The notes under the pieces: model-generated | Database searches by the model: none | What the model was told of the DNA's origin: nothing | Seen by the model: the letters and a program-made list of their open reading frames with translations, nothing else | NCBI GenBank assembly: GCA_951804985.1 | Contig: OX638132.1 | Coordinates: 18,209,529 to 18,273,528, forward strand | Reading direction: 5' to 3' | Length of the DNA stretch: 64,000 nt | Source: Dryomyza anilis | Taxonomy: Eukaryota; Arthropoda; Insecta; Diptera; Dryomyzidae | Part shown: positions 1 to 10,599 of the stretch, one piece after another | Layout: the number at the start of each line of letters is the position of its first letter | Position numbering within the stretch: position 1 is the first letter of the stretch | Program-made: the position numbers and the translations under genes

Positions 1-642
1 TTCAATATTATCTTTGGTTAATATTGTTAGTGGTTTTGTTATATGTGAAAAAGTGCTTAGTTTAAATTCATCATCATCTTCGACAGAAGGTTTTGAAGGA
101 CGTATATAGTCAGCAGAGATCTCCGCATTCAATTTTAAAGATATTTTCTTATTTAATTCTCTTTCCAGTAAATTTTTAATTTTATTTCTTATTTGACCGA
201 AATATTCATGTGGATTTATTAGACTTTCATCATCATTAGGTATTATGTAATCACATATTTTATTTTTAAATGCTTTTCGTACCAATTTAAATCCATCTAT
301 ATCTGCAATCTCTGATGCTCTCTTATGCGCTGTTGATCTTAAATGGCCTCTCCATAGGGATTTGTGAACTGTAACATTACAGTTCTCACAGTAACGGCTC
401 ACCGATGATGATGTTGATGCGATTTCATATTCATTATTCAGCAAATCCTCATATTTTCCTTGTTTTGAAGGAATTTCCTCTTGAAAATGTTGACAGGAAT
501 GATGTTTTAAAGTATTTGGTCTGCTAAAAGATTTACTACACTTTAAGCAGCTAAACTTTGTATTTTCATGTATTGTCGATACATGTCTCTTTAAATTATA
601 GTTTTTCGCGAAGGACTTTGAACACAATGCACAGATAAACAT
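1..642 (-). CDS. Partial zinc-finger protein, N-terminal part of a probable PolB-type mobile-element protein
   Basis: The frame is open for 214 codons from an ATG at 642 to the window edge, so the C-terminus is missing. Finger 1 has C4, C7, H20, H25; finger 2 has C32, C35, H48, H52; a third finger of the C-x2-C-x11-H-x5-H matrin/U1-like kind has C85, C88, H100, H106 with the motif WRGHLRSTAHKR. From residue ~118 (FKLVRKAFKN) a lysine-rich helical-looking segment follows, then an acidic patch EDDDEF. From general knowledge of arthropod genomes, fingers followed by this kind of segment precede the DNA polymerase B domain in Polinton/adintovirus-like and related elements; the polymerase itself would lie outside the window, so that function is inferred. 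It is transcribed away from the small zinc-finger gene at 978. Codon use is AT-rich like the neighbours. Alternative: a host C2H2 DNA-binding protein. Confidence 0.6.
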   Translation of the reverse strand, partial: MFICALCSKSFAKNYNLKRHVSTIHENTKFSCLKCSKSFSRPNTLKHHSCQHFQEEIPSKQGKYEDLLNNEYEIASTSSSVSRYCENCNVTVHKSLWRGHLRSTAHKRASEIADIDGFKLVRKAFKNKICDYIIPNDDESLINPHEYFGQIRNKIKNLLERELNKKISLKLNAEISADYIRPSKPSVEDDDEFKLSTFSHITKPLTILTKDNIE

Positions 643-977
643 TTTTTAATTTTTATAGAAGTTCTCGAAGTTGCAAACAAACGAACACTAACTTAAATTA
701 TTATTTTGAATATTAAGAAACTTCAACTTCAAATTTTACAGGAATTATTGAACATAAAAAAGTGCAGTGTTGCAATAAAGATGTGTTACTGCAGTTTTAA
801 TTTACTGACTTCCGGTGTATTTCACTACTTATACATTAAATTTTGCTGAATTCAAATTTTTAAGTTCAGTTTAATATATATCATATTACATGCTTTGATA
901 TATAAAGGTGTTCTATACAATGGATATAATAATAAATTTTACTCGTTTTCATACTTTTAATATATCAACATTAAAAA
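643..977. promoter_or_regulatory. Divergent intergenic region between two zinc-finger genes
   Basis: This 335 bp AT-rich gap separates ATGs pointing in opposite directions (642 on minus, 978 on plus), so it must hold the promoters or 5' UTRs of both genes. I see no convincing TATA and initiator pair at standard spacing; the role rests on position only. Confidence 0.3.
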
Positions 978-1382
978 ATGGAGTGTGAATTTTGCCCGCA
1001 TTTAAAATTCTCGAATAGAAACAACCTTAAGCGGCATATCCTGCGAAAACATAATTTTTCATATAAAAAGGCAAAAACATATACTTGTAAGTAAATAACT
1101 AAATATATTTTTTAAAATTATTTTATATTAATAATAAAAATTTTATTAACAGTAAATCCTCAAATTGAAATACTAGAAGTCGTAACACTCCCGCCAGTAA
1201 ATTTGATAGATGTTGGAATTAGGGAAGGATTATTAGATGATGGACTAGACCATCTATTTCTTAACTTAGACGATCCGAGGATGTTAAATGCGGACCATCA
1301 TTATTGTAATTTAATGGACGATGATGATGATAATATTTTATTAAACGCTCTACTGAGTTTTGAGCAAATAATGCAAATATAA
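978..1382 (+). CDS. Small two-exon C2H2 zinc-finger protein with acidic tail
   Basis: Exon 1 is 978-1086 and exon 2 is 1153-1382, joined through a 66 bp intron with GTAAGT donor and TTAACAG acceptor. The spliced frame gives 112 residues. Without splicing it stops one codon into the intron, which is why open-frame searches miss it. Residues 3-25 form one finger (C3, C6, H20, H25) ending HILRKH. The rest is acidic and leucine-rich with an Asp run (MDDDDDN) near the end. One finger plus an acidic tail suggests a small nucleic-acid-binding or regulatory protein, but I do not recognise a named family. AATAAA signals follow at ~1424-1437. It diverges from the gene at 642 and converges on the one at 1518, as expected of a compact element. 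The splice sites are seen in sequence; expression is not shown. Confidence 0.6.
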
Positions 1383-1517
1383 GTTTTATAAATTATTTGT
1401 TATATTGTTTCAAATCGTTTTAAAATAAATAAATAAAACAATATGTATATATTTAAATATTTTATTTAAAATGAATATTTTTAAAAGTAAGTATATTGAT
1501 ACGATTTTTTTTTATTT

Positions 1518-1890
1518 TTATTCATAACGTAAATCGAATAGAGCCATCCCCATTACTTCTGATTGTCGTCCTCGAAAAATAATAGACCACTTTTTCTCAT
1601 TTATATTATATAAATATGGATCATCGGTTTCAACTTTTCTAGAAATTCTTGCTGGTAGATAAAACCATCTGTTGTCTGTTAGATGTACAATTAATTTTGT
1701 TCCATTAATTGTGTTTTTCCATTCAAATTTAGAAATCCTGAATTCCTGATCAATGGGCAAGTCATCTACTCTAATGTATGTAGAGAGGTTTCCTTTTGCT
1801 AAACTAATAATTTCAGCGAAATCCTTTAAATAATATAAATACATAAATTAATAAATACAAACAAAATTAAAAAAAAAACAATCTTACCAT
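1518..1890 (-). CDS. Small protein with a start-codon-only first exon
   Basis: The main exon is 1518-1823. Read alone it can start at an upstream in-frame ATG, but a better model splices a tiny first coding exon (ATG at 1888-1890, immediately followed by donor GTAAGAT) to an acceptor TTTAAAG ending at 1824. This gives a protein starting MDFAEII, 103 residues long. It is rich in beta-strand-like stretches (TKLIVHLTDNRWFYLPARIS, then WSIIFRGRQSE), which would suit a small OB-fold-like barrel. I recall similar small proteins beside the zinc-finger/PolB proteins of arthropod elements, so replication-linked single-strand binding is a guess. The TAA stop overlaps an AATAAA signal, giving a very short 3' UTR. 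It converges on the gene ending at 1382. Confidence 0.55.
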
Positions 1891-1900
1891 ATTTTGTTGT

Positions 1901-2738
1901 TCCTATCAAATTGTAATGTAGACGATGAATAAATTTAATTCAAATTTCGATCCATTTATATATAATGGATATCTCTTTAAAATGAGTTAAAAAGTGAATT
2001 CCATTAGTATAATTATACTCAATTAAAATTTTAAAGAGAGTAAATTAAATAAATCTCAAGACAAAAAACTCTATAAAAAATATACATGTTCTAACATGTT
2101 CAATCTTTTAAACATATAGTATAGAAAATGATTTAAAAAATGATCCCAATGGAACCTTATGGCTCCATTCATTCATATAACCAAATTAAACGACCATGAC
2201 TTTGTAGAATAAAATCCAGTACAATAACCCTTATAGTAAAATTGGCCTTGAATTAAATATATGTCAATGCATTAATACAGAAGTGTCTTAACCTGTTTAC
2301 AACAAAAAAAATTAACCACAAAAAAAATAAGCATCTAATAATAATATTCATTCATATATCGAAGTTTTAAATTACAATCACCGTTCCTCAACAAAGTTTC
2401 AAATTGAACCCTTTGCTCCTCAACTCTCTTGATGATCATGCAAAAATAAAACAAACAAGTATAACTATAGTATACATTATAACTACGTTAACTGAAATCT
2501 AATTGCAACTATAATATTTTACAACAACAACATGAATACGTTTGTAAATATTCTCATTCACAAAAAATGCTTACTCCGATATAATTATCCCAACAACAAC
2601 ATTTACTCTTTACGGCTGCATGCCTTCATAACATGCATATAATATATATGTATGTATCAACATTAACAAATTATGTTAAAAAGTCATCCCACTGGCTCCA
2701 TGCCATTATAAAATATATAGTATACATATAATATACAT
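1901..2738. other. AT-rich DNA without genes
   Basis: No coding frame. It holds scattered diverged versions (for example ~2128 and ~2675) of the GTTAAAAAATGATCCC motif that becomes a clean tandem repeat from 2739, so it may be an older, decayed part of that array. Confidence 0.5.
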
Positions 2739-3015
2739 CTGTTAAAAATACTTCCCATGAAAACAATAACAAATATTCTGTTAAAATATGATCCCCATTG
2801 AAAAAACAATAACAACTATACTGTTAAAATATGATCTCCAATGAACTACAGTACCAACAACTCTGTTAAAAAATGATCCCTATTGAACTATACCAACAAC
2901 AACTATGTTAAAAAATGATCCCTATTGAATTACACTAACAGCAACTATGTTAAAAAATGATCCCTATTGAATTACACTAACAACATCTCTGTTAAAATTC
3001 ATTTACACTAACAAC
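2739..3015 (+). repeat. 42 bp minisatellite
   Basis: The landmark (C/A)TGTTAAAA recurs at 2739, 2778, 2821, 2863, 2905, 2947 and 2989, a period of 42 bp (39 and 43 for the first two), each followed by ATGATCCC and a CAACAACAACT-like stretch. About 6.5 units, cleanest at the right end. Confidence 0.85.
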
Positions 3016-4699
3016 AATGTGCTCCATGGAGCCCAGTGGGGCCAGAACCGGCGAATCCATACTACTTACAACCATTTTTTTTTTTTGCGTTTATTCTTAT
3101 TTATTATTAAATTTTATGCATGTATTACTAAATATAGAACATTAGGTATACATTCAAACCAAATTTGCAAAAAGAGCGAGCCAACCGAGATCTCGAAATG
3201 TTGTGGTGCTCGGAGCGCGCTAGCGTTACAGCTCGAAACTCAGCTGACCGAGTCGTTGTGTTTGTTTGCGGCTCAACAAAAATTGAGTCAACGCTAAATT
3301 AACTCAGGAGGTGACGCTGATCAAGAATATATATAATTTACTCTACCGAACACCCAACTTACATTTCCAAAATATTTTTAGTTAACCACATGTGTTATTT
3401 GCTTTTATTGCTATTTCCACTGCGTTGCACCTCTGCTCCAGGCGACGATTTGCACTTGGGTTTAACCGATTTGAATTAAGCTGCTTTGGCACATTTCAAT
3501 TTTAGCAATGTCTGTAAAGGATTAAGAGCACAAGTAGTAGCAAAATTCAGAATTTTTTATATATATTCATTTCACCTTAAAAAATGCTGCAAATTTTAAA
3601 AATCTTAGAATTGACATTTATTACTAATTAATAATTTAATAAATCAATAAACACTCATTTTGGCGCAGTAAAAGTTGCAGCAAACATTGGATACATTTCT
3701 ACGCTGATTCCAAAAATGACTCATTTTTTAATTTCTCAGTTTTTGCATTTATTTTATTTATAAAATTTCACAAAGGTAAAAAAGAACTTATCTTTCCAAT
3801 ATTAGATGCAGAAAACATCAACAATACTAAAATTATTTTTTCTATTTTAAAAAAATTTGTTTGCGAGATATAAACAAAATAAATTAAAAAAATTTGAAAA
3901 AAAACTAAAATTTTGAGACAAAATACGGGATTTCTTAGTGAACAACAATATTGAAAATTACTTTTATGAACTATTATATAGAACCATGTATTCTCTTTAA
4001 AACCCAATTTAAGGAAATAAATTATGACTCTTGGTTAAAAAGTTATAAATATTTGATTTTTTTACTTTACTTTTAAAGTCCTTATTTATTATCATAAATG
4101 AGATTTCTTTATAGTTCATATAGTTCTAATTTATTATTCATCAAAATCATTTTTGACATTTTGTGCACTAAGGCATAACGAATTTTATTTCCAATTTTTT
4201 ATTATTCAATTTTTTTTACTTATTTTGCTTATATCTCGTAAACAAATTTGTTCACGCATATGAGCTAATTTTTGTTTTGTAGCGCGATGTTTTCTACATC
4301 TAATACCGAAAAGATGATATCATTCTTTTTTTTTGTTGTAGTTTTCAAAATAAAAGAAGAGAAAAAAAAATAGAAAACTTAGAAAAATGGGCTATATCTC
4401 AAAAACTATAGCCAATATTACAAAACTGATACCATTTTCAGAATCAGGGCAGAATCACAAAAGTATCCAATATTTGCTGTACCTTATATTTGCACCATCG
4501 TAAATGTGAAAATGTGTAAATTGACGGGTAGTGTAATTTTAAAACATAAAATTATATATTTTTTGCATAAAAATTTGGCATATAATTTTGACCGCTTTTA
4601 CGACTTTATACTGCCATTTGGCGATAAAGAAGTAATTTCTCGAATACCACTGTACCGATTCTTATGAATTTTGTAAAAAGTAATCATATTTTATATGCG
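3016..4699. other. Non-coding DNA with a dispersed-repeat fragment
   Basis: 3170-3310 is richer in GC than its surroundings, but the frame through it has no family signature. At 3316-3340 a short piece in reverse orientation (GCTGATCAAGAATATATATA) matches the core of the dispersed repeat at 29832-30535. The part from 3600 to 4700 is AT-rich with many short homopolymers and no gene. Confidence 0.5.
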
Positions 4700-4860
4700 A
4701 CCAAAACTGTAAAGCAAGGATTGAACCGTAACCGAAACCGATATCCATTTATACCGTTTCATTTTTAAAACCGAAACCGTTATATGAAAATCAGAAATAA
4801 ACCGATATCCAAAACCAATACGGTTTCGGTTTTATACCAATTTTATTAGAACGATTTTTA
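4700..4860. repeat. Degenerate ACCGAA/CGGTTT hexamer tract
   Basis: The hexamer AACCGA and its complement recur irregularly (CCGTAACCGAAACCGATA and variants). A similar tract is at 6473-6570, so the two flank the 402 bp tandem array between them. Confidence 0.65.
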
Positions 4861-4944
4861 AAAAATTATGAAATACGACAAAAAAATATTTTATTTTATA
4901 AAGCATTCAAAAAAAATTCATTTAAATCGGGACTCCCGAAATAA

Positions 4945-6107
4945 CTTCTTTGTGTATAAAAACATGTTGTGAACACATGTTGATTTTTTGAAGAACAATA
5001 TTTCCCAGAACGAGGGACTTTGGTCTGAACTTTGTTTTGCTATTGTTTTCTTCGATCACTTGTATAGCGGTAATTCAAAAAAAAAAAAACACACGCAACC
5101 CTAAGAACAAAATAGACAAAGCTAATTGTTTCTTCTTTCTTCGATACGCTAGTGTCGTTCGTATTGCGTCCATGTATGATTTTTCTTGGGAAATTGTTTT
5201 GTACAACAAACACAACTAAAATACACACCCATGCAATGTGTGTGTCAGGCCTTACAACACTATTTTATCTTGTACCATTACAGAGTTATAGCAAAATGAC
5301 GAAAAGATTCGCCCATTTGGCATGACAAGATTTTCAATTTTTCCAATTTCTTTGTGTATTAAAACATGTTGTGAGCACATTTTGATTTTTTTGAAGAACA
5401 ATATTTCCCAGAAAGACGGATTTGGTCTGAACTTTGTTTTGCTATTGTTTTCTTCTATCACTTGTATAGCGGTAATTCAAAAAAAAAAAAACACACGCAA
5501 CCCCAAGAACAAAATAGACAAAGCTAATTGTTTCTTCTTTCTTCGATACGCTAGTGTCGTTCGTATTGCGTCCATGTATGATTTTTCTTGGGAAATTGTT
5601 TTGTACAACAAACACAACTAAAATACACACCCATGCAATGTGTGTGTCAGGCCTTACAACACTATTTTATCTTGTACCATTACAGAGTTATAGCAAAATG
5701 ACGAAAAGATTCGCCCATTTGGCATGACAAGATTTTCAATTTTTCCAATTTCTTTGTGTATTAAAACATGTTGTGAGCACATTTTGATTTTTTTGAAGAA
5801 CAATATTTCCCAGAAAGACGGATTTGGTCTGAACTTTGTTTTGCTATTGTTTTCTTCTATCACTTGTATAGCGGTAATTCAAAAAAAAAAAACACACGCA
5901 ACCCCAAGAACAAAATAGACAAAGCTAATTGTTTATTCTTTCTTCGATACGCTAGTGTCGTTCGTATTGCGTCCATGTATGATTTTTCTTGGGAAATTGT
6001 TTTGTACAACAAACACAACTCGTGGGTGTTGTTGTACAAGAAGTTTTTGTTGGCAACTGGATAGTTGTACTAAAATACACACCCATGCAATGTGTGTGTC
6101 AGGCCGT
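4945..6107 (+). repeat. 402 bp tandem repeat, about three copies
   Basis: Landmarks such as TTTGTGTAT recur at 4949, 5351 and 5753, exactly 402 bp apart, and the copies are nearly identical. Roughly 100 bp of each unit (5248-5350 in the first junction) is the same sequence found in the 7938-10440 satellite (GACGAAAAGATTCGCCCAT and flanks); the other ~300 bp is unrelated to it. The third copy carries about 53 bp (around 6020-6072) that copies 1 and 2 lack; there GTACAACAAACAC pairs with GTGTTGTTGTAC in a hairpin, so copies 1-2 probably descend from a deleted form. Short frames inside are not genes. Confidence 0.9.
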
Positions 6108-6472
6108 CTGTCTGTTGTCATGCGATTTATACAAGGTAGCTACGAAAACAGAGATAAACATATAAAAAAATATGCGCTTATTTATGTAATATATGTCCTT
6201 TTTATGATTTAAATTTACAATAGTTTTTGTGAGTTTCAGCACTAAAATTAATAAATTCAATCACGTTATCATAATTTCGTCTTAACTATTAGAGGTTATT
6301 TCTTTTTCGATTTTAAAGATGATATCGAGCGAGATTTTGAATTTGCTTGTCCGCATAGCTAAATTTATGTTTTTTTATTTTTATGGTATCGTTTTTAGTT
6401 CTTCTGTTAGTAAAATATTTACATTTCTTTTTGAAGACATTAAAATATATGGAAAAAATAAGAATAATATAC

Positions 6473-6570
6473 AAACCGAAACCGAAACCGTTTCATTTTA
6501 AAAACTATAAACCGAAACCGTAACCGAAACCAAAACAATGAAGAAAACCGAAATCGAAACCGTTATATGT
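6473..6570. repeat. Second ACCGAA hexamer tract
   Basis: Irregular repeats of ACCGAA (ACCGAAACCGAAACCG and variants) like those at 4700-4860, on the other side of the 402 bp array. Confidence 0.65.
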
Positions 6571-7937
6571 TTAGGTTTTAATACTTGCTGTAAAATTTAA
6601 CCTCTCTGCGACATTTCGTTTCGATTCTACAGCCATTTAAAATAATCAGATTTCATGAAAAAGTCAAATTTCAAATGAGATAATTTAAACGACGCTCCTT
6701 TTCGACTTTATTGCCATTTGAATATAAAGATGTACAACACTCAAAAATATAAATTATCGAAATTTTAAAACTACCGATGGAATTAAAATTGAAATTAAAA
6801 TAAAAATATATGTGTTTTTAGTTAATACTTTCGCAAGAATAATCGCATCGTAAACGGCTACCAATCCTGTTTCCGCATAATATTCAGAAATTCATTCAAC
6901 GGCAACAGTAACAGTAAGAGCAACAGCCGCCAGACACTAAGCACTCCATAAACGAGCGCATTCGCTGGGTAAGCGATGAATAATGAGTTGCATTGAATTT
7001 TTAATGAAAAACGTAGTACTTGTTCTTAGTAGTGATGCTCCAGCAGCTGCATAAAATTACATTTCTTTAACACGTTGGCTTCGCATTTTTTTATTTTAAA
7101 TTTTTTCCCAACATTTTGCTTCGAATGGCGATTGCATTGCACTCTTTAGTCATGCTGTCAGTTGCCTCTGCTGTTTCGGATTTCGTTTTATACTCTGACT
7201 GACTGCTGGCTGTCAAAAACTTTCATATTATGCACCGAGCTATTTTCAAGATTTACCTACTTTAAATTGGAACAAAAACTGCAACAAATACATATTTAAA
7301 ATCGCTGCATTTCGGAAACCGCTTTCAAACAAAAACCAAAATTTAATCGGCAGAGTTTGAACCTGATTAAAAGTATATATTATTTTTTCTATATCTTAAA
7401 TGATTCTATTCACTATTTTTTATATATCGATCAAAATAAAAATGCTAAGAATGCCTATTATAACAATCACTGCTTCCGTATGTATATTATAACCGATTTA
7501 GCTCGTTGATGGTTTGTTCAGATAGTAATTAAATTTTATAAAATATTTTATACGCATTTTATCCATTCCACTTTATCGATTTTACCCAGTTTGCCATTCG
7601 TTTCGAAATCGGTACGAGATCAATGAAAAAGGAGAAATCACACGATATCGGACACTTTCTCGTACCGATATCGAGCGTCAAATTGAAAATAGGTAGATAT
7701 CGATGCGTTTTTTCGGTACGATAAATTTTTGAAATCGGAACGATGATGAAAAAAATGATCAAAGTTCGATATTGCATCAAAAAATATTACGATATCGATG
7801 CGATAAATATTTATGTAACGTATCTTATCAATGAATATTTACGAGAAATTATAAAAAGTAGAATCAATAAATCAACGAGATCGAACTTTTTTTTCTCGTA
7901 GTTATTCGATAAAAATTCAAGGCATCGGAGATTTAAG
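6571..7937. other. Non-coding DNA with a CGATATCG-rich patch
   Basis: No gene. Between ~7590 and 7930 the motifs CGATATCG, GGTACGA and TCGATGCG recur irregularly on both strands. Similar degenerate sequence appears near 35250-35330 and 43990-44310, suggesting old dispersed copies of one repeat. 6890-7210 has somewhat higher GC but no frame with a family signature. Confidence 0.5.
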
Positions 7938-10440
7938 AGCTATAATTTTTTATTGGTGCAAGTTAAAATAGTGGTGTAAAAGTATTTATTGTTTGAATAA
8001 AGCACCTATCGATTGGCATCATTTTTTAAAAATATTTTGTCAAACATTTTTTCATGCAGATAACAAATGGCAAATTAATGTTTGGCAAAATTAATGTTTG
8101 GCAAAATATAATTTGTACCATTAAAGAGTTATAGCAAAATGACGAAAAGATTCGCCCATTTGGCATGACAAGATTTTCAATTTTTCCAATTTCTTCGTTT
8201 TTTGCTATAATTTTTTATTGGTGCAAGTTAAAATAGTGGTGTAAAGGTATTTATTGTTTTTTTTTTTAAGCATCTATCGATTGGCATCATTATTTAAAAA
8301 TATGTTGCCAAACATTTTTTCTGCAAATAACAAATGGCAAATTAATGTTTGGCAAAATATTTTTAATTAATAATGCAGATCGATAGGTGCTTTGAAAACA
8401 AACAATAAATGTCTTTACAACACTATTGTATCTTGTACCATTAAAGAGTTATAGCAAAATGACGAAAAGATTCGCCCATTTGGCATGACAAGATTTTCAA
8501 TTTTTCCAATTTCTTCGTTTTTTGCTATAATTTTTTATTGGTGCAAGATAAAATAGTGGTGTAAAGGTATTTATTGTTTGTTTTTAAAGCACCTATCGAT
8601 TGGCATCATTATTTAAAAATATTTTGCCAAACATTTTTTCCTGCAAATAAGAAATGGCAAATTAATGTTTGGCAAAATATAATTTGGCAAAATTAATGAT
8701 GCAGATCGATAGGTGCTTTGAAAACAAACAATAAATGTCTTTACAACACTATTGTATCTTGTACCATTAAAGAGTTATAGCAAAATGACGAAAAGATTCG
8801 CCCATTTGGCATGACAAGATTTTCAATTTTTCCAATTTCTTCGTTTTTTGCTATAATTTTTTATTGGTGCAAGATAAAATAGTGGTGTAAAGGTATTTAT
8901 TGTTTGTTTTTAAAGCACCTATCGATTGGCATCATTATTTAAAAATATTTTGCCAAACATTTTTTCCTGCAAATAAGAAATGGCAAATTAATGTTTGGCA
9001 AAATATAATTTGGCAAAATTAATGATGCAGATCGATAGGTGCTTTGAAAACAAACAATAAATGTCTTTACAACACTATTGTATCTTGTACCATTAAAGAG
9101 TTATAGCAAAATGACGAAAAGATTCGCCCATTTGGCATGACAAGATTTTCAATTTTTCCAATTTCTTCGTTTTTTGCTATAATTTTTTATTGGTGCAAGT
9201 TAAAATAGTGGTGTAAAGGTATTTATTGTTTTTTTTTAAGCATCTATCGATTGGCATCATTATTTAAAAATATGTTGCCAAACATTTTTTCTGCAAATAA
9301 CAAATGGCAAATTAATGTTTGGCAAAATATTTTTAATTAATAATGCAGATCGATAGGTGCTTTGAAAACAAACAATAAATGTCTTTACAACACTATTGTA
9401 TCTTGTACCATTAAAGAGTTATAGCAAAATGACGAAAAGATTCGCCCATTTGGCATGGCAAGATTTTCAATTTTTCCAATTTCTTCGTTTTTTGCTATAA
9501 TTTTTTATTGGTGCAAGATAAAATAGTGGTGTAAAGGTATTTATTGTTTGTTTTTAAAGCACCTATCGATTGGCATCATTATTTAAAAATATTTTGCCAA
9601 ACATTTTTTCCTGCAAATAAGAAATGGCAAATTAATGTTTGGCAAAATATAATTTGGCAAAATTAATGATGCAGATCGATAGGTGCTTTGAAAACAAACA
9701 ATAAATGTCTTTACAATACTATTGTATATTGTACTATTAAAGAGTTATAGCAAAATGACGAAAAGATTCGCCCATTTGGCATGACAAGATTTTCAATTTT
9801 TCCAATTTCTTCGTTTTTTGCTATAATTTTTTATTGGTGCAAGATAAAATAGTGGTGTAAAGATATTTATTGTTTGTTTTTAAAGCACCTATCGATTGGC
9901 ATCATTATTTAAAAATATTTTGCCAAACATTTTTCCCTGCAAATAAGAAATGGCAAATTAATGTTTGGCAAAATATTTTTAATTAATGATGCAGATCGAT
10001 AGGTGCTTTGAAAACAAACAATAAATGTCTTTACAATACTATTGTATATTGCACTATTAAAGAGTTATAGCAAAATGACGAAAAGATTCGCCCATTTGGC
10101 ATGACAAGATTTTCAATTTTTCCAATTTCTTCGTTTTTTGCTATAATTTTTTATTGGTGCAAGATGAAATAGTGGTGTAAAAGTAATTATTGTTTGTTTT
10201 TAAAGTACCTATCAATTATTTTTTTTATTTTGCCAAACATTTTTCTTACAATTAACAAAAGACACGTTAATGTTTGACACATTATTTTTAAATAATAATG
10301 CTAATCGATAGGTGCTTTGAAAACAAACAATTAATGTCTTTACATTATTACTTTATCTTGCGCAAATAAAGAGTTATAGCAAAAAATAGAAATAATTTGC
10401 CATTTTGACAAGACAAAATTTTCAATTTTTCCAATTTCTT
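7938..10440 (+). repeat. Palindromic satellite, about 7 units of 318-326 bp
   Basis: The landmark GACGAAAAG occurs at 8141, 8461, 8787, 9113, 9431, 9757 and 10077 (spacings 320, 326, 326, 318, 326, 320), then decays near 10386. Each unit is a long inverted repeat: an arm of about 105 bp running TTGCTATAA...GGTGCAAG...TTGTTTGTTTTTAAAGCACCTATCGAT is followed by ~85 bp containing TTGCCAAACATTTTT and AATGTTTGGCAA (themselves inverted) and then the reverse complement of the arm. A ~65 bp spacer separates units. Two length variants alternate (TTTTTAATTAATAATGCAG against TATAATTTGGCAAAA). Confidence 0.9.
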
Positions 10441-10599
10441 CCAAAATTTCCAAAAATTTTTCCAAAAATATTTTATATATGAAATATAGAATAAACCAAA
10501 ATAACAAAAAAATAATAATTTTTACTGCACTTCAAACTTCAAAATTTGATTTTCAAATATCTTCAAAAATGCTCATTCATCATTTGATAGTGACTATAT
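10441..10599. mobile_element. Right-end relic of the fold-back element next to its satellite
   Basis: GCACTTCAAACTTCAAAATT near 10525-10550 is the reverse complement of the left subterminal part of the element at 53348, and TTGATAGTGACTATATG at 10584-10600 matches that element's terminus (ATAGTGACGATATG). So the satellite sits inside, or next to the right end of, a diverged copy of that element. Confidence 0.6.

Larger units (their letters stand above)
1..1900. mobile_element. Probable right part of a virus-like (PolB-type) mobile element
   Basis: Three compact intron-poor genes in alternating orientation, two of them zinc-finger proteins, sit next to each other and next to repeat-rich DNA without genes. 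This fits an integrated Polinton/adintovirus-like or other self-replicating element better than three fly genes. No terminal repeat is visible because the left part lies outside the window; the right limit at ~1900 is only where coding evidence ends. Confidence 0.45.

Noticed and set aside
2740..3300. 92-codon frame from 3019
   Set aside because: Starts in the minisatellite edge and has no domain or second supporting signal.
5037..5918. Repeated 60-99 codon frames on both strands
   Set aside because: They are copies of the 402 bp tandem repeat and appear wherever the unit appears.
7938..10440. CRISPR-like array of regularly spaced repeats
   Set aside because: Units are 320 bp head to tail without unique spacers, the organism is eukaryotic and no cas gene is present.
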